Source: Phenylobacterium sp.
GTDB taxonomy: Bacteria > Pseudomonadota > Alphaproteobacteria > Caulobacterales > Caulobacteraceae
Direction: 5' to 3'
Assembly: GCF_030679875.1 (NCBI RefSeq)
Contig: NZ_JAUXSP010000018.1
Coordinates: 62,001-126,000, forward strand
Length of the DNA stretch: 64,000 nucleotides
Position numbers and translations under genes: made by a program. Shown here piece after piece: positions 1 through 8,358 of this stretch (position 1 is its first letter; the number at the start of each line of letters is the position of its first letter). The notes beneath the pieces were generated by a model. It was not told the origin of the DNA and made no database searches. It saw only the letters and a program-made list of their open reading frames with translations.

Positions 1-209
1 AAGTCGCGGGCTTCGCCCTGGGGAAAGTGAACCCCCTCGACCAGGGCGTCCTTGGTGACCACGAGGTCAAATCCCGGCCGCGACGGGATCACCGCGGCGT
101 CGTCCAGCAGGCCAAGCGCCTCTGGCGCTCCCCGGGTCAGGGGACGGTAGAGCCGGGCGATCTGTTCGAATTCCCCCGGCGAGTGGCCGGTCTCGTCAGG
201 TCCGGACAT
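1..209 (-). CDS. thiL: Thiamine-monophosphate kinase, N-terminal part (gene runs off the left edge)
   Basis: ThiL phosphorylates thiamine monophosphate with ATP to give thiamine diphosphate, the last step of the pathway. Only the first 69 or so residues lie in the window. They show the family's N-terminal pattern: a helix with [12 protein letters not shown], then LLDDAAVI and [11 protein letters not shown], which carry the acidic residues of the ATP/Mg site. The ATG at 209 overlaps the end of nusB by 14 bases, so the two are probably translationally coupled. A nusB-thiL order after riboflavin genes is common in alphaproteobacteria. The identification rests on the N-terminus only. Confidence 0.85.
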   Translation of the reverse strand, partial: MSGPDETGHSPGEFEQIARLYRPLTRGAPEALGLLDDAAVIPSRPGFDLVVTKDALVEGVHFPQGEARD

Positions 210-666
210 CCTGGGCCACGCCATCCAGGGCGCCGTTGACAAAGCCGGGCTCTGGGCCGTCGAAGAACGACTTGGCCAACTCCACATACTCGTCGATCAC
301 CACCTCGGTCGGGACATCGGGCCGCTCAGACAACTCATAGGCGCCCGAACGCAGGATCGCGCGGACTGTGGCGTCCAGGCGTTCCAGTCGCCAGCCCTGC
401 GCCAGCCGCCGAACCACGGCGCGATCAACCGGGCCTTGATGGGCGACCACCCCCCGGAGCAGTTCAGCGAAAAACGTCTCATCGGCGCCGGTAAGCGCAA
501 AACCCTCAACATCCCGCTCAAAACGATGGTCGGAAAACTCGCGAATCACCGCCTCGACGCCAGCGCCAGAGACCTCCATCTGATAGAGGGCCTGGACGAC
601 GGCCAGACGGGCGACGGATCGGGCCTGTCGCGCAGGCTGCGGCGCTGGGGGAAGATCTCCGTTCAT
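196..666 (-). CDS. nusB: Transcription antitermination factor NusB
   Basis: NusB binds boxA RNA together with S10/NusE and supports antitermination on rRNA operons. The 156-residue protein has the all-helical NusB layout: an N-terminal [15 protein letters not shown] helix and the C-terminal signature [13 protein letters not shown] followed by [10 protein letters not shown] (about residues 121-151). The N-terminus has a short Pro/Ala-rich extension before the conserved helix, as often seen in alphaproteobacteria. Its ATG overlaps the ribH stop in an ATGA (663-666), so it is part of the glyA-to-thiL operon. The length is normal for the family. Confidence 0.96.
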   Translation of the reverse strand: MNGDLPPAPQPARQARSVARLAVVQALYQMEVSGAGVEAVIREFSDHRFERDVEGFALTGADETFFAELLRGVVAHQGPVDRAVVRRLAQGWRLERLDATVRAILRSGAYELSERPDVPTEVVIDEYVELAKSFFDGPEPGFVNGALDGVAQDVRT

Positions 667-1127
667 TGATCATGCCCGGACAGGCGGGCCTTGAGACTGA
701 TCATTTCCAGACAGGCCCGCGCCGCCCCGCCACCCTTGTCGGCCTGGCTCGCCCGGGCTCTGTCCCAGGCCTGAGCTTCTTCGTCCACGGTGAGGATGCC
801 GTTGCCGATGCAAAGCCGGCGGTTGAGGGTCAGGTCCATCAGCCCACGGGCTGATTCGTTGGACACCACCTCGAAATGATAGGTTTCGCCGCGGATCACG
901 CAGCCAAGGGCCACGTAGCCATCATAGGCGACGCCGGCCCCCGCCCCCGAGGCGTCGGCTATGGCGATCGCCCCTGGAATCTCCAGGGCGCCGGGCACGG
1001 TGACGATATCGAAATCGACATCATGAGCGCTCAAAACATCGCTCGCGCCGGCCAGCAGGGCGTCAGCGATCTCACTATAGAACCGCGCCTCGACCACGAG
1101 GACGCGCAGCTTCTCGTCTTGCATCAT
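663..1127 (-). CDS. ribH: 6,7-dimethyl-8-ribityllumazine synthase (RibH)
   Basis: RibH condenses 5-amino-6-ribitylaminouracil with 3,4-dihydroxy-2-butanone 4-phosphate to lumazine, the penultimate step of riboflavin synthesis. Visible family elements are [10 protein letters not shown] (aromatic stacking residue near 16), GALEIPGA (about 46-53), and [12 protein letters not shown] with the catalytic histidine at residue 84. The length of 154 is typical. Two in-frame ATGs (1127 and 1124) are possible starts. The first has a short GGA 7 bases upstream. The gene sits 39 bases after ribE. In many alphaproteobacteria ribBA lies between these two genes, and here there is no room for it. Confidence 0.96.
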   Translation of the reverse strand: MMQDEKLRVLVVEARFYSEIADALLAGASDVLSAHDVDFDIVTVPGALEIPGAIAIADASGAGAGVAYDGYVALGCVIRGETYHFEVVSNESARGLMDLTLNRRLCIGNGILTVDEEAQAWDRARASQADKGGGAARACLEMISLKARLSGHDQ

Positions 1128-1166
1128 AGATTCCAGCGACCGCGGGAGGCGATCTTCTCTCTGCCT

Positions 1167-1757
1167 TTAGGCGGTTTCGCGCCACCGCGCGAGATAGCGC
1201 GCCAGCATGTCGATCTCCAGGTTCACCCTTGAGCCGACTTTCAGGTCTCCCAGCGTCGTGACCTCCCAGGTGTGCGGGATGAGATTCACGCCGAAGACAT
1301 CATCCTCGACCTCGTTCACCGTCAGTGACACCCCCTCGACGGTTATGGAGCCCTTGGGGGCGATATATCGGTGTAGGGGCCGCGGAACCTTGACCTGAAC
1401 CCGGTGCGAGCCCCCCTCGGACCGGACCGCGACGACCTCGCCCACCCCATCCACATGCCCTGAGACGATATGCCCGCCGAGCTCGTCGCCCACCCGGGCG
1501 GAACGCTCAAGATTGACCCGGTGACCCGGCGCCCACGCCCCCAGCGTGGTCCTGTCGAGGGTTTCGCCGGACACCTCCACCGCGAACCAGTCCACGCCCT
1601 TTTCTACCACTGTCAGGCAGCAGCCGGCATGGGCGATGGATGCGCCGATCTCAATGGTGGGCAGGTCAAATCGCGTCTCTATCTCGAACCTGCGGTCCCG
1701 ATCTGTGTCTCGAACGGCCCGCACCTGGCCAACGTCGGTGATAATGCCGGTGAACAT
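1167..1757 (-). CDS. ribE: Riboflavin synthase alpha chain
   Basis: This enzyme dismutates two lumazines into riboflavin and 5-amino-6-ribitylaminouracil. The 196-residue protein shows the duplicated lumazine-binding barrel: the first half begins with MFTGII and has CCLTVV and LERS, the second begins near residue 95 with GGHIVSGHVDGVGEV and has GVSLTVN. The MFTGII start is invariant in the family and fixes the ATG at 1757, directly adjacent to the ribD stop at 1758. The last residues, after LARY, give the usual helix used in trimer formation. Confidence 0.96.
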   Translation of the reverse strand: MFTGIITDVGQVRAVRDTDRDRRFEIETRFDLPTIEIGASIAHAGCCLTVVEKGVDWFAVEVSGETLDRTTLGAWAPGHRVNLERSARVGDELGGHIVSGHVDGVGEVVAVRSEGGSHRVQVKVPRPLHRYIAPKGSITVEGVSLTVNEVEDDVFGVNLIPHTWEVTTLGDLKVGSRVNLEIDMLARYLARWRETA

Positions 1758-2399
1758 TCAAATCCTCTCATAGGTTTCCCAGAGGTCGTCGCCGAGGGCG
1801 CTGACCTGCGTTCGGGCGAGCCTCGGCGCCTGGGCCAGCGCCTCCAAGGCCAGGGCGCCCACGGCTGGACGCCCCTCCCCGCCGATGATGATAGGTGCGC
1901 GGAACCACTCCAGCTGGTCAACGACGCCACCCTGCAGAAAGCTGGCGGCCACCTCCCCGCCCCCCTCTACGAACAGCTGGCGCAGGCCAAGCGCGGCCAG
2001 CGCCGCAATCACCGCAACAGGGTCTGGTCGTCCTGTCCCGAGGCTCGCCACCACGACCCCCCTACAGCCCGCCGCGGCCAGGGAAGGCTTCAGCGGCTCT
2101 GTCGAGACCACGTAGGTGGGGACCGTGCGAGCGGAACTGGCCAGCCGGGAGGTGACGGGCAGTCGCTGGCGGCCGTCCAGCACGACTCTGGCGGGTTGGG
2201 GGCCGGAATGGCCGGGCAGACGCACCGACAGTTCAGGGTCATCAGCCAGCGCCGTGCCCGCGCCGATCACGACCGCATCGTGGGCCCCGCGCAGCCGGTG
2301 GACCTGAGCGCGCGCCTCTGCGCCTGTTATCCAGCGGCTCTCCCCCTGGGCGGTGGCGATACGGCCATCGAGGGACGTGGCCAGTTTCAAGGTGATCAT
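1758..2399 (-). CDS. ribD: RibD-type pyrimidine reductase consisting of the reductase domain only
   Basis: The protein reads as the C-terminal half of RibD, the NADPH-dependent reductase of 5-amino-6-ribosylaminouracil phosphate in riboflavin synthesis. Motifs in order are LKLATSLDGRIA, GESRWITG, HRLRGAHDAVVIGAGTALADDP, ARVVLDG and LFVEGGGEVAASFL, ending in IIIGG. It is 213 residues, whereas bifunctional RibD is usually about 330-380. The N-terminal zinc deaminase (HAE and PCxxxxxxxPC) is absent: upstream there are only 30 bases before the nrdR stop, which lies in the same frame. No strong ribosome site precedes the ATG, so coupling to nrdR is likely. A deaminase must be encoded elsewhere if the pathway works. 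Confidence 0.85.
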   Translation of the reverse strand: MITLKLATSLDGRIATAQGESRWITGAEARAQVHRLRGAHDAVVIGAGTALADDPELSVRLPGHSGPQPARVVLDGRQRLPVTSRLASSARTVPTYVVSTEPLKPSLAAAGCRGVVVASLGTGRPDPVAVIAALAALGLRQLFVEGGGEVAASFLQGGVVDQLEWFRAPIIIGGEGRPAVGALALEALAQAPRLARTQVSALGDDLWETYERI

Positions 2400-2429
2400 G
2401 GCCGGACGCCGGCGCCAGGCGAGATGGGC

Positions 2430-2903
2430 CTAGCGCTCCTCCTCTGGCGGATCACCGAAACCTTCGCTCCCCAGGAAGTCGGCAAAATCACGGGTCTCGC
2501 GGAAGTCCCGATAGACCGACGCATAGCGGACATAGGCGACGTCATCGAGGGACTTGAGCGCCTTCATCACCAGTTCGCCGACCACCTCGGAGGGAATGTC
2601 GGTCTCGCCCATGCTTTCAAGCTGGCGGGTGATTCCGTTGACCATCCGGTCCACCTGTTCCGGATCAACGGGACGCTTGCGGATGGCGATGTCGATCGAG
2701 CGCAGCAGCTTCTCGCGATCAAAGGGCGTACGCCGGCCTGAGCGCTTGATCACGACAAGCTCGCGCAGCTGAACGCGCTCAAACGTGGTGAACCGGCCGC
2801 CGCAGGCCGGGCACAGACGGCGGCGGCGGATGGCCGCGCCGTCTTCCGACGGGCGGCTGTCCTTCACCTGGCTCTCGGCATGGCCGCAGAACGGGCATCG
2901 CAT
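2430..2903 (-). CDS. nrdR: Transcriptional repressor NrdR
   Basis: NrdR represses ribonucleotide reductase genes according to the ATP/dATP balance. The 157-residue protein starts with a zinc ribbon (C3, C6, C31, C34 in CPFC and CPAC) followed by an ATP-cone domain (about 49-139) containing [20 protein letters not shown] and [15 protein letters not shown]. The C-terminus ends in an acidic tail. It lies 35 bases downstream of glyA and 30 bases upstream of the reductase-only ribD; the glyA-nrdR-rib order is a familiar alphaproteobacterial arrangement. Confidence 0.97.
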   Translation of the reverse strand: MRCPFCGHAESQVKDSRPSEDGAAIRRRRLCPACGGRFTTFERVQLRELVVIKRSGRRTPFDREKLLRSIDIAIRKRPVDPEQVDRMVNGITRQLESMGETDIPSEVVGELVMKALKSLDDVAYVRYASVYRDFRETRDFADFLGSEGFGDPPEEER

Positions 2904-2938
2904 CGGTTCAGCCCCTCCCGGACTGCATCCCAGACGGT

Positions 2939-4234
2939 CTAGTTGTAGATCGGGAAGCGCCGGGTCAAGGTGAGGACCTCTTCGCGCACCTTGGCCTCGA
3001 CCGCAGCGTTGTCGCCACCGGTCGCCAAACCATCGACCACCTGGGCGATCAGTTGGCCGATGCGGCGGAACTCGGCGGGGCCAAACCCGCGCGACGTGCC
3101 CGCCGGCGAACCCAGACGCAGGCCAGATGTCTGCATGAAGGGCAGCGGGTCGAAGGGAATGCCATTCTTGTTGCAGGTGATGTTAGCCCGCTCCAGCGCC
3201 ACCTCGGCGTCGGCGCCGGTCACGCCCTTGGGCGTCAGGTCCACGAGCATCAGGTGGCTGTCAGTGCCGCCGGACACGATCTTCAGGCCCGAGGCCGCAA
3301 GGGCGTCAGCCATGGCCCGGGCGTTGTCCACCACCTGGCGGGCATAGAGCTTGAATTCGGGCTTCAGGGCCTCGCCGAAGGCGACAGCCTTGGCGGCGAT
3401 GACGTGCATCAGCGGCCCACCCTGGAGACCCGGGAAGACGGCGGAATCGATCTTCTTGGCCAGCTTCTTGTCGTTGGTCAGGATCAGGCCGCCCCGGGGA
3501 CCGCGGAGGGTCTTGTGGGTGGTGCTGGTCACCACATGGGCGTGGGGCATGGGGTTTGAATAGGCGCCGCCGGCGATCAGGCCGGCATAGTGGGCCATGT
3601 CGACCATCAGTATGGCGCCGACGCTGTCGGCGATTTCGCGGAACCGGGCCCAGTCGATCTCACGGCTATAGGCCGATCCGCCGGCGATAATGACCTTGGG
3701 CTTGGCGCTGAGGGCGATCTCAGCGGCCTGGTCATAGTCGATCAGGTGATCCTGCTGCCGCACCGTATAGGCCACCGGGCTGAACCACTTGCCCGACTGG
3801 TTGACGTCCTTGCCGTGGGTGAGATGGCCGCCAGCCGCCAGATCCATGCCCATGAACACGTCGCCGGGCTTCATGGTGGCCATGAAGACCGCCTGATTGG
3901 CCTGGCTGCCAGAGTGGGCCTGAACGTTGGCGTATGCCGCACCGAAAAGCTGCTTGGCCCGCTCGATGGCCAGGGTCTCGGCCACATCAACCTCGTCGCA
4001 GCCACCATAGTAGCGCTTCCCCGGATAGCCCTCGGCGTACTTGTTGGTCAGCACCGAACCTTGCACCTCCAACACTGCGCGGGAGACGATGTTCTCGGAC
4101 GCGATCAGTTCGATCTGATCCTGCTGCCGCTTCAACTCCTTGGTCAGGACGCGGGCGATATCGGGATCGGTGTCGGCCACGCCTTGGCTGAAGAAGGCGT
4201 CGGCGGCGGAGGCGGTCTGGGCTTGGACGGTCAA
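2939..4234 (-). CDS. glyA: Serine hydroxymethyltransferase
   Basis: GlyA interconverts serine and glycine with tetrahydrofolate and is the main source of one-carbon units. PLP-enzyme signatures are clear: [50 protein letters not shown] and [14 protein letters not shown], with the PLP lysine at residue 241 of the chosen start. A TTG at 4234 is chosen because it gives 431 residues, the usual length. The frame stays open to a TTG at 4363, but that would add 43 residues with no family support. The gene heads the minus-strand operon and is divergent from mucR. Confidence 0.95.
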   Translation of the reverse strand: MTVQAQTASAADAFFSQGVADTDPDIARVLTKELKRQQDQIELIASENIVSRAVLEVQGSVLTNKYAEGYPGKRYYGGCDEVDVAETLAIERAKQLFGAAYANVQAHSGSQANQAVFMATMKPGDVFMGMDLAAGGHLTHGKDVNQSGKWFSPVAYTVRQQDHLIDYDQAAEIALSAKPKVIIAGGSAYSREIDWARFREIADSVGAILMVDMAHYAGLIAGGAYSNPMPHAHVVTSTTHKTLRGPRGGLILTNDKKLAKKIDSAVFPGLQGGPLMHVIAAKAVAFGEALKPEFKLYARQVVDNARAMADALAASGLKIVSGGTDSHLMLVDLTPKGVTGADAEVALERANITCNKNGIPFDPLPFMQTSGLRLGSPAGTSRGFGPAEFRRIGQLIAQVVDGLATGGDNAAVEAKVREEVLTLTRRFPIYN

Positions 4235-4416
4235 GGGCGGGTCTCGCGTCGGAATCTGGTTGGGGCGGAGGCGCCTTTTACTCCCATCGCTGGGCGGTTC
4301 CAACAACAGCCGCATCTGGCGGGAACGAAGCCTGCCATTGCGCGTTTCGGAACCTATCGCCAAGGCCCCGCACAGAGGGCGGTGGCACAGTCGCGTATCG
4401 TCAGGGGATATTTCAT

Positions 4417-4845
4417 ATGAGCGCTGAAGACGAGCCCGCTGAGCGGTCGAACTATGTCCTTCGCCTGGGAGTAGACATTGTCGCGGCCTATGTCAGCCGC
4501 AACGCCGTCAGCGCCGACGCCGTGCCTGACCTCATCCGGTCCGTCCATGGGGCGCTGAACCGGTTGGGTGAGGCCGAAGCCCCGGTCGTGGCCGAACGGC
4601 CAAAGCCCGCGGTGGCGATCAACCGCTCCATTCAGGAAGACTACATCGTCTGCCTTGAAGACGGAAAACGCCTGAAAATGCTCAAGCGCTATCTGCGGTC
4701 CCGCTACGACATGAGCCCCGAGGACTATCGTCGCCGCTGGGGCCTGCCGCCGGACTACCCCATGGTGGCCCCGGCCTATGCGGCCAAGCGTTCGGATTTC
4801 GCCAAGCAGATCGGTTTGGGCAAGGGTGTGCGCCGCCGCTCGTAA
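4417..4845 (+). CDS. MucR/Ros-family transcriptional regulator with degenerate zinc finger
   Basis: MucR/Ros proteins are alphaproteobacterial DNA-binding regulators that silence AT-rich promoters; in Caulobacter they act in cell-cycle control. The 142-residue protein has the Ros C-terminal half: [19 protein letters not shown] (75-93), [21 protein letters not shown] and [13 protein letters not shown]. In classical Ros the zinc ligands are Cys79, Cys82, His92 and His97. With the same numbering this protein has C79, D82, Y92 and Y97, so only one ligand is unchanged. The N-terminal half (about 12-50) is the conserved oligomerisation region. The ATG at 4417 is preceded by CAGGGGA. The gene is divergent from glyA and convergent with hemA. 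Confidence 0.9.
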   Translation: MSAEDEPAERSNYVLRLGVDIVAAYVSRNAVSADAVPDLIRSVHGALNRLGEAEAPVVAERPKPAVAINRSIQEDYIVCLEDGKRLKMLKRYLRSRYDMSPEDYRRRWGLPPDYPMVAPAYAAKRSDFAKQIGLGKGVRRRS

Positions 4846-4848
4846 GAG

Positions 4849-4892
4849 GAGGATGCGATCAGACGGTGACGTCTGATCGTTTGCTCATCCTC
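4849..4892. repeat. Palindromic repeat, family A copy 3 (hairpin)
   Basis: An imperfect palindrome: outer arms GAGGATG (4849-4855) and CATCCTC (4886-4892), inner 10-base arms CGATCAGACG (4856-4865) and CGTCTGATCG (4870-4879) closing a GTGA loop. The stretch GATGCGATCAGACGG is the reverse complement of sequence in the copy at 38561-38610. It begins 3 bases after the mucR stop and abuts the family B copy at 4908-4957. The two together fill the mucR-hemA gap and could end transcription in both directions. Confidence 0.75.
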
Positions 4893-4907
4893 TGGCTTCC
4901 AGAGTTT

Positions 4908-4957
4908 GAGCGCGTTCCAACCGATAAACCCGGGTCCGTTTTACCGACCGCGCTCTA
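4908..4957. repeat. Palindromic repeat, family B copy 1, ending in the hemA stop codon
   Basis: An element with terminal arms GAGCGCG (4908-4914) and CGCGCTC (4949-4955) around AAACCCGGGTCCGTTTTACC. Its right end CGCGCTCTA supplies the hemA stop codon (TAG read from 4957 to 4955). The right 34 bases resemble 47019-47054 closely. A short inverted repeat CTGGCTTCCAG lies between this copy and the family A hairpin. Confidence 0.75.
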
Positions 4958-6184
4958 TGCCGCGACGCCGCCGACGCGCTTGATATTGCAGTGGACCCAG
5001 AGGGTCTCCAGGGACTGCGCCAGGTGGTCGATCATCTCATCAGAGTGCGCCGGGGAAGGCGTGAAGCGTAGCCGCTCGGTCCCCCTCGGCACGGTCGGAT
5101 AGTTGATCGGCTGGACATAGATTCCATAGTCGCTGAGCAGGATGTCAGAGATCATCTTGCAGTGGACAGGGTCGCCGACCAGCACCGGAACGATATGGCT
5201 TTCGGACGGCATCACCGGAATTCCGGCCTTCATCAGCCGGACCTTCAGAGCCTCGGCCCGGGCCTGATGGGCCACCCGCACCTCATTATGTTCCTTGAGA
5301 TAGCGGATCGACGCCACAGCCCCAGCCGCCAGGGCCGGCGGGATTGAGGTCGTGAAGATGAAACCGTCCGCATAGGAGCGGATCGCATCGACGATCACCG
5401 CGTCGGCGGCGATGTAGCCGCCCATGACGCCGAAAGCCTTGCCCAGCGTACCTTCGACAATGTCGATCTGGTCCATGACGCCGTCGCGTTCGGCCACGCC
5501 CGCGCCGCGGGGGCCGTACATGCCCACAGCATGGACTTCATCAAGATAGGTCATGGCGCCGTAGCGCTTGGCCAGGGCCACCATGCCCTTCATGTCGGCG
5601 ATGTCGCCGTCCATGGAATAGACGCTCTCGAAAGCGATCAGCTTGGGGGCGTCGGCCGGCGCTGCGGCCAGCAACTCTTCAAGATGGGCGAGGTCGTTGT
5701 GACGGAAAACCCGACGCTGCTCACGGGCCCCGGCGCGGATGCCGGAAATCATCGAATTATGGTTCAGCTCATCGGAGAACATGATGAGCCCAGGCAGGAT
5801 CTTGTAGAGCGTCGAGAGCGAAGCCTCGTTGGAGACATAGCCCGAGGTGAACAGCAGGGCGGCTTCCTTGCCGTGCAGGTCAGCCAGCTCTTGCTCAAGC
5901 TCGACGTGATAATGCGTGGTGCCTGAGATGTTGCGCGTGCCGCCCGAGCCGGCGCCGGCCTCGTCGATGGCCTGCTTCATCGCGTCGATCACGACCGGGT
6001 TTTGCCCCTGGCCGAGATAATCGTTGGAACACCAGACGACGACGTCCTGGGATGAACCATCCTGGCGCGTCCAGGTGGCGCGGGGAAAAGCGCCGCGATG
6101 CCGCTTAAGATCAGCGAACACCCGATAACGGCCCTCAGCGTGAATCCGCTCAAGTGCGTTGTGAAAAGCGGCTCTGTAATCCAT
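4955..6184 (-). CDS. hemA: 5-aminolevulinate synthase (C4 pathway)
   Basis: HemA condenses glycine and succinyl-CoA to 5-aminolevulinate, the first step of haem synthesis in alphaproteobacteria. The 409-residue enzyme shows [53 protein letters not shown] and [15 protein letters not shown], with the PLP lysine at residue 249. The start at 6184 (MDYRAAF) matches the family; a GTG at 6220 would add 12 unsupported residues. The stop codon lies in the terminal CTCTA of a palindromic repeat. A FixK/FNR-type box lies about 118 bases upstream (6302-6315). The next enzyme, hemB, is at 10041. Confidence 0.97.
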   Translation of the reverse strand: MDYRAAFHNALERIHAEGRYRVFADLKRHRGAFPRATWTRQDGSSQDVVVWCSNDYLGQGQNPVVIDAMKQAIDEAGAGSGGTRNISGTTHYHVELEQELADLHGKEAALLFTSGYVSNEASLSTLYKILPGLIMFSDELNHNSMISGIRAGAREQRRVFRHNDLAHLEELLAAAPADAPKLIAFESVYSMDGDIADMKGMVALAKRYGAMTYLDEVHAVGMYGPRGAGVAERDGVMDQIDIVEGTLGKAFGVMGGYIAADAVIVDAIRSYADGFIFTTSIPPALAAGAVASIRYLKEHNEVRVAHQARAEALKVRLMKAGIPVMPSESHIVPVLVGDPVHCKMISDILLSDYGIYVQPINYPTVPRGTERLRFTPSPAHSDEMIDHLAQSLETLWVHCNIKRVGGVAA

Positions 6185-6271
6185 CGCAACGAAATCCGGT
6201 CGCGCGCTCGACGATCTCACGCTGGAACCGGTCCCCTATTAACCGCCCGGTTTTTGGCGCCGGGTGCGTAA

Positions 6272-6315
6272 ATTGTCTACAGGCCACCGCGTCGCGGCTG
6301 CTTGATCTGCGTCAA
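6272..6315 (-). promoter_or_regulatory. FixK/FNR-type box and candidate promoter of hemA
   Basis: The stretch 6302-6315 reads TTGATCTGCGTCAA, an exact dyad of the TTGAT-N4-GTCAA type bound by FixK/FnrL regulators in alphaproteobacteria. On the minus strand a possible -10, GACAAT (6277-6272), would place the transcript start near 6265, some 43 bases from the box centre. That is the spacing of class II FNR activation. The only gene downstream on that strand is hemA. The box match is seen directly; the -10 and the regulation are inference. Confidence 0.65.
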
Positions 6316-6339
6316 CCACCGTCAGTTCTGCGTGAACGA

Positions 6340-7236
6340 TCAGGTCAGTTCGGCCAGCCGGCCCCTTAGCAACTGAAGTAGGCCTGAAAAGTCCTTCTCG
6401 CCATAGCCGAGGCTGTCAAACAGCGAATAAAGCGCCTGGGCCTGGGCCGCCAGTGGGGTCGAGACGCCGACGGAGGCTGCCGCGCCCTGCGCCAATCTGA
6501 GGTCCTTGAGCATCATGGCTGTGGCGAACCCCCCCTCATAGTTGCGGTTGGACGGGGCGGTCTCCACCGGACCTGGCCACGGGCAATAGGTGGTCAGAGA
6601 CCAACACTGACCCGACGAAGCCGAGGCGATCTCGAAGAATCGCTCGGGATCCAGATCGAGTCGCTCAGCCAGGGCCAGCGCCTCGCAAACCCCAATCATC
6701 GAGACCCCCAGCAACAGGTTGTTGCAGATCTTCGCCGCCTGCCCGGCCCCGGCCTCGCCAGCCCGGACCACGGTCTTGGCCATGGGAGACAAGGCCGCTT
6801 CAACCTTTGCAAAAACAGGCTCAGGGCAGCCGACCATGAAGGTGAGCGTACCGGCCGCCGCCCCTGCGACGCCGCCGGAGACAGGTGCGTCGGCCACAGC
6901 GAAACCAGCGGCGCTCGCCTGAAGCGCGATGTCCCGGGCGGTCGCCACATCAATGGTCGAACAATCGATCAGCAGCGCCCCGGTCGCGGCGTGGGGCAAA
7001 ATGGCCTGCTGGTAGACTTCCAGCACATGGGCGCCGGCCGGCAGCATGGTCAGAACCACTTCCGCGCCGCTCACAGCCTCCGGCGCCGAGGCGCAGGCGA
7101 CCGCCCCTGCGGCGGCGGCTCGCTCCAGGGCTTTGCTCGACAGGTCGAAGGCCTGTACCGTGTGGCCTGCGGCGGTCAGCACCGCGGCCATGCCCCCGCC
7201 CATATTGCCCAGGCCGATCAGCGCGTAGCGGATCAT
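6340..7236 (-). CDS. mmsB: 3-hydroxyisobutyrate dehydrogenase
   Basis: The enzyme oxidises 3-hydroxyisobutyrate to methylmalonate semialdehyde with NAD in valine breakdown. It is a beta-hydroxyacid dehydrogenase of 298 residues: Rossmann GLGNMGGGMA (8-17), substrate motif DAPVSGGVAGA (117-127) and the catalytic lysine K169 in GQAAKICNN. ASSGQCWSL and PSNRNYEGGF near 200-235 are hallmarks of the hydroxyisobutyrate subgroup. It is the last gene of a three-gene operon with the hydrolase and acyl-CoA dehydrogenase upstream, which supports the valine assignment. The next valine enzyme, MmsA, is not in the window. Confidence 0.93.
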   Translation of the reverse strand: MIRYALIGLGNMGGGMAAVLTAAGHTVQAFDLSSKALERAAAAGAVACASAPEAVSGAEVVLTMLPAGAHVLEVYQQAILPHAATGALLIDCSTIDVATARDIALQASAAGFAVADAPVSGGVAGAAAGTLTFMVGCPEPVFAKVEAALSPMAKTVVRAGEAGAGQAAKICNNLLLGVSMIGVCEALALAERLDLDPERFFEIASASSGQCWSLTTYCPWPGPVETAPSNRNYEGGFATAMMLKDLRLAQGAAASVGVSTPLAAQAQALYSLFDSLGYGEKDFSGLLQLLRGRLAELT

Positions 7237-7299
7237 ACCCGCCTCCGAAGTTCCCGGCGTCGCATCGCAGTCCTCCCGTGATGGCGGACGATCGCCGCC

Positions 7300-8358
7300 T
7301 TATTCCAAGGGTATCGGCCGCCAGCTCTGAGCGGAAGGGAGGGGGGCGAAGATCTCGTCCAGCATGGCTTCGGTGACGCCTTCCAGCTGGTTGGGATTCC
7401 ACCGTGGCGCATTGTCCTTGTCGATGATCACCGCCCGCACGCCTTCGATGAAGTCGTAGAGCCCCACGACCCGCGACCCGATGCGGTATTCCATTTCCAT
7501 GTTCTCGGCGAAGCTGGTCGCACGGGCCCCCGAGGCCAGTTGCCGGAAGGCCACCTTCAGGGTCTGAGGTGACTTGGTCCTCAGGACGTCAAGCTGTGCG
7601 CTGGCCCAGACGCCGCCGTCCGCCTCCAGGGCTGCGACAATCGCCTCTACGCTTTCGCCCGCGAACAGGTGATCCATCTCATCGCGATGGGCGCCGATCG
7701 GCGGTCGACCGGCGTCAGCTTCCAGCAGAGTGAGATGGGTTTCCACCGCGGCGGGATCGGCGATGATCTGCGCCTTCAGCTCATCAAGCTGCTCGGATCT
7801 GATGTAGTCAGTGGCGAGCCCCAGCAACTCGCAGTCGGCGGCCTTCAGCCGGGCGCCGGTCAAGGCGAGCCATAGGCCAGCCTTCCCTGGCAGCCGAGAC
7901 AGGTGCCAGCCGCCCCCCACGTCCGGAAACAGCCCGATACCGGTCTCCGGCATGGCGAAGGTGGTTCGCTCCGTGGCCACGCGGTAGCGCGCCGGCAGGG
8001 CCACGCCGACGCCCCCGCCCATGGTGACGCCGTCCATGATGACCATCACCGGCTTGAGGTACTCGAACAAAAGGTGGTTCAGCCGGTACTCGGTGAAAAA
8101 GAACTCCCGGGCCTCAAAACCGTCCCGGGCCCCGCTCGCCGCGAGCATCCGGATATCGCCGCCGGCGCAAAATCCCCGCTCGCCAGCATGGTCGATCAAG
8201 ACGAACTCTACCGCTGGATTGCTGCGCCAGCTCACGAGAGCGTCGATCATGGCCCGGCACATCGAGGTGGTGAGGGCGTGCAGCGCCTGGGGCCGGTTCA
8301 GGGTGATGCGCCCCACCGCGCCTTCGATGTGGGTCAGGACCTCAGGCGCGTCGTTCAT
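7300..8358 (-). CDS. 3-hydroxyisobutyryl-CoA hydrolase (crotonase fold)
   Basis: The protein probably hydrolyses 3-hydroxyisobutyryl-CoA to free 3-hydroxyisobutyrate in valine catabolism. The 352-residue crotonase-fold protein has [12 protein letters not shown] (61-72, oxyanion hole), [13 protein letters not shown] (110-122) and [14 protein letters not shown] (137-150), with E138 and D146 at the hydrolase active-site positions. Its length and the [13 protein letters not shown] motif separate it from ordinary enoyl-CoA hydratases (about 260 residues). The ATG overlaps the acyl-CoA dehydrogenase stop in an ATGA (8355-8358), and mmsB follows 63 bases downstream. Confidence 0.9.
   Translation of the reverse strand: MNDAPEVLTHIEGAVGRITLNRPQALHALTTSMCRAMIDALVSWRSNPAVEFVLIDHAGERGFCAGGDIRMLAASGARDGFEAREFFFTEYRLNHLLFEYLKPVMVIMDGVTMGGGVGVALPARYRVATERTTFAMPETGIGLFPDVGGGWHLSRLPGKAGLWLALTGARLKAADCELLGLATDYIRSEQLDELKAQIIADPAAVETHLTLLEADAGRPPIGAHRDEMDHLFAGESVEAIVAALEADGGVWASAQLDVLRTKSPQTLKVAFRQLASGARATSFAENMEMEYRIGSRVVGLYDFIEGVRAVIIDKDNAPRWNPNQLEGVTEAMLDEIFAPLPSAQSWRPIPLE

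Noticed and set aside
1470..2741. Long plus-strand frame of 423 codons across ribE, ribD and nrdR
   Set aside because: It is antisense to three well recognised genes, has a low-complexity composition typical of GC-rich shadow frames, and matches no family.
2904..2938. FMN riboswitch for the riboflavin genes
   Set aside because: No RFN-element pattern in the gaps of the glyA-ribH operon; the gaps are too short.
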